From Hymenobacteraceae bacterium (GTDB lineage Bacteria; Bacteroidota; Bacteroidia; Cytophagales; Hymenobacteraceae): DNA of 42,181 nt. Position numbers and translations under genes: made by a program. A model generated the notes under the pieces. It saw only the letters and a list, made by a program, of their open reading frames with translations. It was not told the origin of the DNA and ran no database searches. The DNA lies in assembly GCA_022701825.1 (NCBI GenBank), contig JAKONR010000444.1, positions 1 through 42,181 on the forward strand, read 5' to 3'. Positions 34,080 to 42,181 of the stretch are shown piece after piece. Numbering within the stretch: position 1 is the first letter of the stretch; each line of letters starts with the position of its first letter.

Positions 34080-35966
34080 CTACTCCGTAGGCTCGCCCCA
34101 AGTGAAGTACATTTGGTGGTATCTCGTTGAGCGGCGGGTGGTAACGCGGCTGGCCTCGCAGCCCGCCTTTTTCATGTACTTGGAGAACTCGCGCTTATCC
34201 TTCGCGCCTATGCTTAGGCCATTATCCCGCTTGAATAGCTCGTGGGCGTCGTCCAGCCAGATGCAAAGCAAGCCATCGCCGGCTGTGTCTCTTTCGGCGC
34301 GGGCCGCTGCCTTCATGCTATCCAGGAACTCGGGGAATCCTTCATCTGTCTGCGCCAGGAACTCGCGGGCTTTGGTTTCGTCCAGCTCGACGCTTTCCAG
34401 CTTGCGGTTGTTGGCAAGGAAAAGCTGTACCCACCCGATAGCCAGGTTAATAAAGCGGTTCCACTCGGCCCCGTCCTCGTCCCAGGCTGACCCCCAAAAC
34501 GCCTTGCCCAAGTCCATTTCGGGCGTAAAGTCGGCGTTGTAGTAGTTATCGACTGCCAGCTTTATCATGCGCCCCTTGCTGCTCTGGTCTTTCGGCACAA
34601 TAACGTTGTTGGTGCTGATAACGATTTTGGGACTGCGCGAGAAGGGGATAACGAACTCGGGCTGGTTCTTCTTATTCACTGCCCAAGCTCCGGTAATGGT
34701 GGAAAACAGCGACTCAAACTTTAGGCTTTCCTTCCATTCATCGAAGCCAAAAACCTCCGTGTCCTGCTCTATTTTCTGCCACCGAAAATTGTCCTCAAAG
34801 CTGAACTGCCGCCCATCCTGTATGGCCGTCTTGCGTAGTTGCGACACGGCTATTGTTAACAGGGACTTGCCCGAACGGCCGTTATTTTGGCCCTCCCCAG
34901 CCACTTTATCCTCGTGGATAATGGCCTTGGTGTTGGTGTCCTCTTTGTAGTTGTGGATGAGGTAGCCCTGGGCGAGCTGCGCGGCACGTAGGCGGGCGGG
35001 GTCGTTGCCGAATATTTTGCCCATAAACGTGTGAAAATCACACTGTTCATAGGATTCTGCGCTCAGGGGCACGTAATCGTGGGGCTTAATGTGCGACTTC
35101 CAGACGAGGCCCGGCTGGGTGCCGTAGGGGTGTATTTCCTTCGTGGTGGCGGTAATTTCTACCCACCCGTTTTTCAAGAAAAGGAACGCCTTGGTGGCTG
35201 AGTCACGAATAAAGTCTGCGGCGACAGTGGGCAGGAAATCCAGCGTCTCCGCGTCGAACAGCCCCCGGTTCTTGTCCAGCACCAGGTTTAGTAGGTCGAT
35301 GCGGTCAATGCCGCTGAATCTTTCGGGCAGCGCCTCGACTTGCTGCTGAATGAAAAGCTTAATGTCGCGCCGCTCCGCCCGCTCAACAATGCCGTTCTGC
35401 ACGCGCACCAGCATTGGCTTGCTTTCGTCAAGAATCAACTGCCCGAACCCGCCGACCTCGTGAATATGCTGCAGGAAAAGGTGCTTATTAACCTCCAGCA
35501 CAATCGTACCCGGTTTGCGGCCCTCCTCCTTTTTCCACCATCCGGCAATCTCTACCTCTGGCTGCTCCATGAAATTTTTAATAGCCCTTTTTGCACCATC
35601 CAGCAGGTGCAAGCGGTTACCAACTATCATGTGGGCGATTTCCGCACGGGGCTTCCCTGCGGTGATTTGCGTGCGAATAAACAGCTTGTTCTCGTCACTG
35701 AGCTGAAAATCAGCCTCTTTATCGGGTTTCTTTTGGGTGTTGACGGCCCGCTTTTTGGCAAAAGCCACCGATGGGGCCACCATGTCAAACAGCTTTTTTG
35801 GGGCGGGGTTGGGCAGTGTCGGCGGCAGGTAATTGGGGCCGGGATTGTGGCGGGGCAGATGGCTAATATTGTCGGGCAGCGCAAGTGGGTTAGGCAGGGG
35901 CATGTGGGGCGTGGGTTGTGGCGTGGGGGAATGGGTGGCGGCGAGGTAGTCGGTCGTGACACTCAT
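34080..35966 (-). CDS. D5/P4-like phage primase-helicase
   Basis: NNGRSGKSLLTIAVSQL Walker A, EVFGFDEWKE Walker B region, SPKIVISTNN sensor; probable start MSVTTDYLAATHS at 35966. Confidence 0.7.
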   Translation of the reverse strand: MSVTTDYLAATHSPTPQPTPHMPLPNPLALPDNISHLPRHNPGPNYLPPTLPNPAPKKLFDMVAPSVAFAKKRAVNTQKKPDKEADFQLSDENKLFIRTQITAGKPRAEIAHMIVGNRLHLLDGAKRAIKNFMEQPEVEIAGWWKKEEGRKPGTIVLEVNKHLFLQHIHEVGGFGQLILDESKPMLVRVQNGIVERAERRDIKLFIQQQVEALPERFSGIDRIDLLNLVLDKNRGLFDAETLDFLPTVAADFIRDSATKAFLFLKNGWVEITATTKEIHPYGTQPGLVWKSHIKPHDYVPLSAESYEQCDFHTFMGKIFGNDPARLRAAQLAQGYLIHNYKEDTNTKAIIHEDKVAGEGQNNGRSGKSLLTIAVSQLRKTAIQDGRQFSFEDNFRWQKIEQDTEVFGFDEWKESLKFESLFSTITGAWAVNKKNQPEFVIPFSRSPKIVISTNNVIVPKDQSSKGRMIKLAVDNYYNADFTPEMDLGKAFWGSAWDEDGAEWNRFINLAIGWVQLFLANNRKLESVELDETKAREFLAQTDEGFPEFLDSMKAAARAERDTAGDGLLCIWLDDAHELFKRDNGLSIGAKDKREFSKYMKKAGCEASRVTTRRSTRYHQMYFTWGEPTE

Positions 35967-37570
35967 AGGCGCATCACTCCTTCCTGCTGATAGGCACCCC
36001 GGCGCTTTATCACCCCGGCAGCCCAACCGAACTTGTAGCCCGCCGCCTTCTCCACGCGCCGCAGTTGCTCGTCGCTGAGCCTGGCGGGCTTGTGGTAGTG
36101 GGCGCGGCAGTCGGCTGGCCAGAGGTCTATTTTCTTCGGCTTCTCAACCTTTGCCACTACTGGCGCAGCAGCCCCGTACTCAGTCTGCGCGAAATCCCCC
36201 GTTTTCAGGCGGTCCAGGATGGTCGGGTAAGCGTGGCCGCACTCCTCGCACGCTCTGGCCTGAGCCTGCGCGTAGAGGCCGCATTTCGGGCACTCTTTGA
36301 GGGTGCTAGCGTCCTTGGGTGCGTCCTTTTTCTTCTTGCTTTTCTTGGGGGCGTCGAGCGAGTAGGTGATGGGTTGCTCCCAATAGCCGTGCTCTTTGAG
36401 GTTCCCGCCCAGGTCGATTACCACAAAGCGCGGCTTGTCGCTCTCGGCAATGGCGGCCAGTCGGCCCTCGGTTGTTTCCTGCTCGAAGCCCGCCGTAGGG
36501 CGGCCCCCGCGCCCGACCATCTGGTGATACAGGGGCCGCGACTGCGTGGGGCGATTAAGTAGCACGCAGCCAATCCCTGGCAGGTCGTAGCCCTCCCCCA
36601 GCAGCGCCACGTTGCAAAGCACTTGGTACTTGCCAGCGGCGAAGGCGGCCAGGATGCGCTTGCGCTCGTCGGTGGGCGTATCCGCGTCGATGTGTGCGGC
36701 TGGTATGCCCTCCGCGTTAAACGCCTCAGCCGTGGCCTTGCTGTGCGGCACGTTCACGTTGAAGCAAATGGCCTTGTAGCCCCGGCCGTGCAGGCGGTAC
36801 TTCTCAACCACCTGGTCGTAAAGCTGCTTTTTGTTGTAGCGTTGGTACGTCTCCTCGGGGCTGTAATCGCCGCCTCGGGTGTGTAGGCCCGCGAGGTCAA
36901 CAAGTGCCGCGTAATAGAGCGGCCGAACCAAGTAGCCCAGGGCAATTAGGTCGCTCACGCTCACGCTTTGCAGCAACACCTCGAACACTTCGCCCAAGCC
37001 GGTGCCATCGGCGCGCTCGGGGGTCGCGGTCATGCCTACGATTTTTGCGGTCGGGAGGGGCGAAAAAGCCTGCTGGTACTGGTTGGCGGTGGCGTGGTGG
37101 GCCTCGTCAATAAAAATGTACGTGGGTGCGGGGTAGTTTCCAATGGTGCTCAGTCGCTTACAAAGCGTCTGCACCATCACCACCTGCACCTGCGCCTCGT
37201 AGTCGGGCTTGTGGCCTGCCGCAATCAGCCCCACGGTTAGCCCGGCTTGGCGGAAGCGGGCGGCGGCCTGCTCGGCCAGCTCGATGCGGTGAACGGCGAA
37301 CCAAACGGTATGACCCTTGGCAACCATGCGCATTGCCATTCCGGTTGCTACCGTCGTTTTGCCTGCGCCGGTTGGGAGGCAAAAGAGTATGCGGCTAAAG
37401 CGCACTGTGGCACGGGCTACCTCGTTTATAACGCGCTCTTGATAGGGCCGCTGCTTGATAGCGGGGGCACTGCCTAACTTATTTTTAGCAAGCCCTTGAT
37501 TATTGGGGTTTTCGTTGTAATTTTGGGTTGCGACCTCCAAAATATACGGGGCGGTAGATAGTTCTTCCAT
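35963..37570 (-). CDS. SF2 DEAD/DEAH-type helicase with C-terminal zinc ribbon
   Basis: LPTGAGKTTVATGMA, FIDEAHHA, MTATPERADG, NRPTQSRPLYHQMVGRGGR; CPKCGLYAQAQARACEECG. Stop overlaps the next start (ATGA). Confidence 0.9.
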   Translation of the reverse strand: MEELSTAPYILEVATQNYNENPNNQGLAKNKLGSAPAIKQRPYQERVINEVARATVRFSRILFCLPTGAGKTTVATGMAMRMVAKGHTVWFAVHRIELAEQAAARFRQAGLTVGLIAAGHKPDYEAQVQVVMVQTLCKRLSTIGNYPAPTYIFIDEAHHATANQYQQAFSPLPTAKIVGMTATPERADGTGLGEVFEVLLQSVSVSDLIALGYLVRPLYYAALVDLAGLHTRGGDYSPEETYQRYNKKQLYDQVVEKYRLHGRGYKAICFNVNVPHSKATAEAFNAEGIPAAHIDADTPTDERKRILAAFAAGKYQVLCNVALLGEGYDLPGIGCVLLNRPTQSRPLYHQMVGRGGRPTAGFEQETTEGRLAAIAESDKPRFVVIDLGGNLKEHGYWEQPITYSLDAPKKSKKKKDAPKDASTLKECPKCGLYAQAQARACEECGHAYPTILDRLKTGDFAQTEYGAAAPVVAKVEKPKKIDLWPADCRAHYHKPARLSDEQLRRVEKAAGYKFGWAAGVIKRRGAYQQEGVMRL

Positions 37571-37577
37571 AGGCTAT

Positions 37578-37979
37578 CTATCGCCCTTTTTGTTTTGCGC
37601 CGCCCCCACTCTTGGGGGTCGTGTATTTCAGTTGCCCATCGGCCCGCGTGTTGGCTGCTTTCCAGTCTAGGAGGTCGCCCACGGTGAAGTAAACGCGCCG
37701 CTGGCCCGCTACGCGATGGCCCTTTATCTCGTTCCGGGCAGCCAGCCGCAACAGGTGTCGCCGCGTAATGCCTATCAGGTCAGCACCTTCTTGGGCTGTT
37801 TTGCGCTCCTCGCGCTTTTTGCTTTCTGCCTGAGCAGCCATCGCCTCATCGAGCTTGCTCTGAAAGGTTTGGTCAATCGCTTCAAAAAGCAGTTGACGGG
37901 CAGATGCGTCGAAGGGGAATAGGACTGCTGCCAGGGTTCCTAGCGGGCCGCTTTGGTGCGGCAATTGAGGGTCGGCCAT
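37578..37979 (-). CDS. Excisionase/MerR-like HTH protein
   Basis: Probable start MADPQLPHQSGPLG at 37979; GADLIGITRRHLLRLAARNEIKGHRVAGQRRVYFTVGDLLDWK. Confidence 0.65.
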   Translation of the reverse strand: MADPQLPHQSGPLGTLAAVLFPFDASARQLLFEAIDQTFQSKLDEAMAAQAESKKREERKTAQEGADLIGITRRHLLRLAARNEIKGHRVAGQRRVYFTVGDLLDWKAANTRADGQLKYTTPKSGGGAKQKGR

Positions 37980-38057
37980 ACTGTTGGGGGTTGTGTGTGT
38001 ACCAAGTGTGGTAACAAAGGTACATAATAAATTTGAAATGTGGGTATTTACCACACA

Positions 38058-38711
38058 TTAGTAAGTATTGCCCAAATAGGCCATTGCCGCTTGTGGTAAT
38101 TTCCGGCGCGGGCGCTTCCAGGGCCAGGGGTCTATTCCGTCGCGCAGGTTGGTGGCCGCCTCAAGAACGCGCAGCCCTTCCGCGTCGGCGGCCATCACGC
38201 AGCGCAGAATGGCGAGCGCGTCGGCCTTGCTGTTGGCTTCGGCCAGCGGGTCGTCTAGCGCCTCCACTGCCCGCGCCCCGCCCGCAAACAGGGCTACCAG
38301 CAGCGCGCAGTCGTCCGAGAACGGCCCACCCTGGGCAATGAGTTTGTCGAGGTGTTCATATTGGTATGATGGATATTTGTACACCTGCCGCGCATCGGTC
38401 AGCTCCGCGCCGCGCATGGCCAGGGCCAGGGTCACGCGCTTCTCCAGAACGGGGCACGCCACGCTCATGCGGTCGCGTCGGAAATGTAGAACCGGCGACA
38501 GTATTTTGAGGGGCTTGCCATTTTCCAGTCGGTCAATGAGCTTGCCTACGGTGTGATGGTAGAAATGCGCCCCGTTAGTTGTTTCGTAGAGGCAGGTGCG
38601 CGCCGCCGAGGAGTAGGTGGGATGAATGAGCGCGGCGGCCGGGGCCAGCGCCGCTAGCCAGCGGTTGAGCACGGCCGCCAGGGGCGTAGTGGCGGGAATG
38701 GGTTGCAGCAT
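38058..38711 (-). CDS. Hypothetical phage-associated protein
   Basis: Probable start MLQPIPATTPLAAVLNRW at 38711. Confidence 0.5.
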   Translation of the reverse strand: MLQPIPATTPLAAVLNRWLAALAPAAALIHPTYSSAARTCLYETTNGAHFYHHTVGKLIDRLENGKPLKILSPVLHFRRDRMSVACPVLEKRVTLALAMRGAELTDARQVYKYPSYQYEHLDKLIAQGGPFSDDCALLVALFAGGARAVEALDDPLAEANSKADALAILRCVMAADAEGLRVLEAATNLRDGIDPWPWKRPRRKLPQAAMAYLGNTY

Positions 38712-38787
38712 GGGCCTAATGAGGGAGTAATCCACGAGGGGAGGGATTGTGGAGGCCGCCACAATTTTGCGCCGGCCTCCTGGTTGG

Positions 38788-41700
38788 TTATTTAGTGGGC
38801 AGCGGCACAATGTCGCCGCCAAATACCGCTTCTTTGCCAGCAGCCACGGCCAGCCGGTGCGCGCTCGAAATGGCTTTGCGGGCCTCTTTCAGCGGCAGGT
38901 CGGGCAGCGCCTTGTCGTTCTCCGCGTCGTACTGCCGGATGAGGTCGCGCTGGCGGGGCGTCAGGTCAGGGTTGTCGCTGGGTCGCTTCATCAGCTCGCG
39001 CATGAGGCGGGCAAACTCCTTGCCCCGCACCACCTGGAAGGTGTAGAACTCCTTTTCGGTCATGGGCCGCAGCTTGCCGCTTTTCACGTCGTAGCCCACC
39101 AGGCTGTCGTCGGTGATGCGCGAGCGGGTGGGTAGCAGGCCGCGTTCAGCCATGAAGTCGATAGCGGCCTGGTCGGCTGCGCTGCGCTCGGGCAGCCAGC
39201 CCCAAAGCCGGTCGCTGCTGGCCTTGAGGGGTTCCCCAAACGCGCCGATAGCGTCCTGCAAACCGTCCTTCACCCACGGCACGTCGGCCACGAGGCTGTT
39301 GTAGGCCGAGCGCCACGCTGACTCGCTGTTGGTTTCCTTGGCATTGCCATCGGCCAGGATATTCAGCCCGCGCAAGGTCTGCTGCACGGCCGCGCTGTAC
39401 GGGATTAGCCCCTTGGCCGTGTTGGCCGCGAAGCGCGTTACATAGTTAATGCCCCGGTCGGGGTTTTTTGACATGCCAGCCACGGCGGCGTTGAACTCGT
39501 CCACGCCCTTCATTGGCCCCATTCCCAGCACGTACATGGTAGTAAGGCCCGTAATTACGGCGAGGCGCTTGGCGGGGTCGGCCTCCTTGCCCGCCTTGGC
39601 CTGCTTGTTTTCCCAGGCGATGGTTTCGCCAATGGCGGCCATAATTACCTCCATCGTGTCGCCCTTGTAGCTGGTAAACAGGCCAGTTTTGCCCCACTTT
39701 ATCGAGGTGCTGGGGTTTTCCTCCTCCTTGTCCTTGTCGCCGAACGACGAGCCGGTGATAGTGATAATGCCCGCTTTGGCGAGGCTGTACAGCGCCAGGG
39801 CGCTCACGGTGCCAATGGTCGAGCGCAGAAATGCCTTCTCGCGCTCCTCAAAGCTGTACTCGCGGTAGAAGCGCCCGCCCTGGTACTCTTTGGGGCCGGT
39901 GCTGCCCTTGATAGCCCGCACGAAGCCTAAGCCCGCCCATTCGAGCCTGCGGTTTTGCACGGCCGTTAAAATGCGGGAAAACGGGGCCAGCAGCTTAAAC
40001 GGCTTGGCCTTACCAACGGGTATCTCGCCGAGTTGGGCAATGAGCGCACCCATCGCGCCGAGCCGCCCCTCGTAGCCGTTGTTAAAGGTGTGGATTTCGG
40101 CAAACTTCTTTGCGTCGGCCACCAGCTCGGCGGGCTGGGCCTGCTCTTGTAGCTCGCCGATGCGCTGCTGCTTCGCCACGCCGGCCAACCCCTCGCTCTC
40201 GGCAATGGCGGCCCATTTGTCCTGCTGCTTCTGCACCTCCTGGTTCACCAGTTGCCCAATGCGGTTGGCGCGGGCGCTGCCGGTCAGCCCTTCCGCGTCG
40301 GCCTGGCCCTCGGCCGCCACGCGCAGGTTCGCCACCCCGTAAAGCTGCCCGAGCGCGTTTTGCCAGGCGCGGGCGTAGAGTTCGCCGCTGCGTAGCTTCT
40401 CGCCCGCCAGGCTCGCATCCTTGAGCACTTCGCGGTAGGCTATTTTCATCGCCAACTCGTGCGAGCGCATCCCGCGCAGGGTGAAGTTGAAATACGCATC
40501 CTCACCCACGAGCGCCCGGCCTACGTATTTGAGGCCGTTTAGCGGCGCGGCCCCCCTTTTAAATTGGGTGTTTTCCAGCACGTTATTGTGGCCGAACTTC
40601 TCGCTCTGGCTGCCAGTGTAGCCCGTCGAAATGATTTTGGCCGCCTCGGCAAATGCCCGCTGTTGGGCCTTGTACGCGCCCCGCGTGGGGGTGGCGGCGG
40701 CTTTCAGGCTGCCAGTTTCGGCCCACGTATGCAGTGTGGAAATAAGCGCCTCGGCAAACCCCTCTTTGGCGTTGGAGGTTAGGTTGACAAAATGAGTAAG
40801 GGGGCCACTCAATACGCTGCCGTACCAAACGGCCTGGGCCATGTCGAACTTATTAACGTGCTCGATTTTGCCCAGCGCTTGCATGAGGTCCTGGACTTTG
40901 TCGCTGCGGTCGTTGCCCGGCCGGGCTTTGCGCACGGCCTCGGCCAGCTTCACGAATTGGTCGGCCTGGGCCGGCGTAATGTCGGGAAGGTTGAGCTGCT
41001 TTTTCAGAATGTCGCCCGCGCTGGCCGGGTCGGTGGCGAGGTTCAGCGTGGTCAGCAATTTATCCACGGCCGTAGCAGCGTTCTTGCCCAGCAGTACGCG
41101 GGTCGAGAAGGTCAGGAGCTTGTTGCGGAGCTGGGTTTTCTTGGCGAACACCTGCCGCTGAAATTCGGCCTCCACTGCGTCGGCGTACACCTGCGCTTGG
41201 GCCGGGTCAATGCCAGCCTCAGCGGCGAAGCGCTCGGCCAGCGTGCGGCCCTTCATGTTCAGCCCCTCCGCTTGCTCGCGCGCAATGCGGTCGAGGGTCG
41301 TATCGAGATTTCTAATGCCAGCCTGCACGGCGGCCGGGGCGATGGCCTGGGCAATCTGCTCGGGCGTGTCGAAGCCAACCCCGTCGCCGCCCTTGGCCAC
41401 GTATTGCTTGCGGGCGCGCTCGTAGGCTTCGGGCAGTAGCGGCTTGACCTTGGCCCCCAACTCGCGCACTACGCGCTTGCTCACCTCGGCGAAGCTGTGG
41501 CTGCCGCCAGCGCGGGCCAGCGCCTCGACGTGGTAGCCCACGAAATGCACCAGCTCGGGCGGCACAATGGTAGAGAGGCCGAGCTTGCGCAGCGCCTCGC
41601 GGGCAGCCTGGGCCGTGGCTTTGGTAAAGTACCTATTTTGAGCACCGTAACCAGTAGGTTCGGCCGCTGGGCGGGTGGGGGCCGGCGCTGCGTCGGGGTT

Positions 41701-42181
41701 GGTTACGCGCTCGCGCACCTTGCGCACCGCCTCGCTTTTCAGGGTGGACTCCATCGCGGCGCGGCGCTCGCGGGTGGCAATGGTCGCCACTTTGGCGGCG
41801 GCCTTCTCGGCTTTTTTCAGGAGGGGCTTTTTTTGTTTCTCCGTCTCCTTAATTGCCAGGTCAAGCACAGAATCCGGGTCGTCGGCGATAAAGCCGGCCA
41901 CCTGGGCGAGCGTCTGGCCGGCCTCGGTAAGTGCCGAAACCTTGGCGGCGCGCACGTCCTTCGACTTCTGCCAGAACTCGGCGGCCTGCTCGGCGTTGCC
42001 AGCCTTGCGGGCCTCGTCGCTCAGGCGGCGGTACTCGCGGGCCACGGCCTCCTGCACCTCGACGTGGGCGGCCGGGCTGAACCCGTCCGGCTTGTCGAGG
42101 GCCACGGCATGGGCGTTTTCGAGTCCAACCTGGCGCACGTAGGCGGCGGCCGTGTCGGCGTTCTCAATCTGCTTGACGGGC
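38788..42181 (-). CDS. Very large phage-type protein, 5' end beyond window
   Basis: At least 1116 aa; the frame stays open to the window edge (upstream codons read PVKQIENADTAAAYV). Coiled-coil N-terminal half and hydrophobic segments (GTVSALALYSLAKAGIITI, VIMAAIGETIAW) in the C-terminal half. Confidence 0.7.
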   Translation of the reverse strand, partial: PVKQIENADTAAAYVRQVGLENAHAVALDKPDGFSPAAHVEVQEAVAREYRRLSDEARKAGNAEQAAEFWQKSKDVRAAKVSALTEAGQTLAQVAGFIADDPDSVLDLAIKETEKQKKPLLKKAEKAAAKVATIATRERRAAMESTLKSEAVRKVRERVTNPDAAPAPTRPAAEPTGYGAQNRYFTKATAQAAREALRKLGLSTIVPPELVHFVGYHVEALARAGGSHSFAEVSKRVVRELGAKVKPLLPEAYERARKQYVAKGGDGVGFDTPEQIAQAIAPAAVQAGIRNLDTTLDRIAREQAEGLNMKGRTLAERFAAEAGIDPAQAQVYADAVEAEFQRQVFAKKTQLRNKLLTFSTRVLLGKNAATAVDKLLTTLNLATDPASAGDILKKQLNLPDITPAQADQFVKLAEAVRKARPGNDRSDKVQDLMQALGKIEHVNKFDMAQAVWYGSVLSGPLTHFVNLTSNAKEGFAEALISTLHTWAETGSLKAAATPTRGAYKAQQRAFAEAAKIISTGYTGSQSEKFGHNNVLENTQFKRGAAPLNGLKYVGRALVGEDAYFNFTLRGMRSHELAMKIAYREVLKDASLAGEKLRSGELYARAWQNALGQLYGVANLRVAAEGQADAEGLTGSARANRIGQLVNQEVQKQQDKWAAIAESEGLAGVAKQQRIGELQEQAQPAELVADAKKFAEIHTFNNGYEGRLGAMGALIAQLGEIPVGKAKPFKLLAPFSRILTAVQNRRLEWAGLGFVRAIKGSTGPKEYQGGRFYREYSFEEREKAFLRSTIGTVSALALYSLAKAGIITITGSSFGDKDKEEENPSTSIKWGKTGLFTSYKGDTMEVIMAAIGETIAWENKQAKAGKEADPAKRLAVITGLTTMYVLGMGPMKGVDEFNAAVAGMSKNPDRGINYVTRFAANTAKGLIPYSAAVQQTLRGLNILADGNAKETNSESAWRSAYNSLVADVPWVKDGLQDAIGAFGEPLKASSDRLWGWLPERSAADQAAIDFMAERGLLPTRSRITDDSLVGYDVKSGKLRPMTEKEFYTFQVVRGKEFARLMRELMKRPSDNPDLTPRQRDLIRQYDAENDKALPDLPLKEARKAISSAHRLAVAAGKEAVFGGDIVPLPTK

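Noticed and set aside
1-42181. CRISPR array, rRNA or tRNA genes
   Set aside because: No regularly spaced repeats and no rRNA or tRNA signatures were seen on reading; a tRNAscan/CRISPR search was not possible.

Overview
High-GC Bacteroidota-like DNA (Hymenobacter-like by gene content and intergenic repeat style; taxonomy is inference). Positions 1 to ~6248 look like host chromosome: M1-family metallopeptidase, ASCH-domain protein, XdhC-family protein, AraC-family regulator, and the first 12 codons of an apparently truncated NmrA/NAD(P)-binding gene (MKIIVTGSLGNI...). An integrated element, probably a prophage, starts there with a tyrosine recombinase and runs past the right edge of the window. 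Its left half (7.6-21 kb) is a cargo region: OLD-like AAA ATPase/TOPRIM protein, UmuDC, DUF2806-like, Abi-alpha/DUF4393-like, a TM/coiled-coil protein, tandem secreted paralogs (one with an in-frame stop), an FRG-domain protein and small regulators. The right half holds a tail-spike-like protein with an SGNH hydrolase domain, a possible internal virion protein, a VRR-NUC nuclease, a D5-like primase/helicase, an SF2 helicase and a very large protein cut by the window end. The best-supported unusual item is a 2655-bp IS4/IS50-like transposon (28846-31500) with 16-bp terminal inverted repeats and a 12-bp target duplication. It carries an aspartyl-protease passenger gene and has split an intrinsic terminator. 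A second is a nested inverted-repeat structure (33800-34075) next to the primase gene, a candidate replication origin. No terminase, portal or capsid gene was seen, so 'prophage' rests on the integrase, tail/replication modules and layout. No searches were run; all family assignments are from motif recognition.
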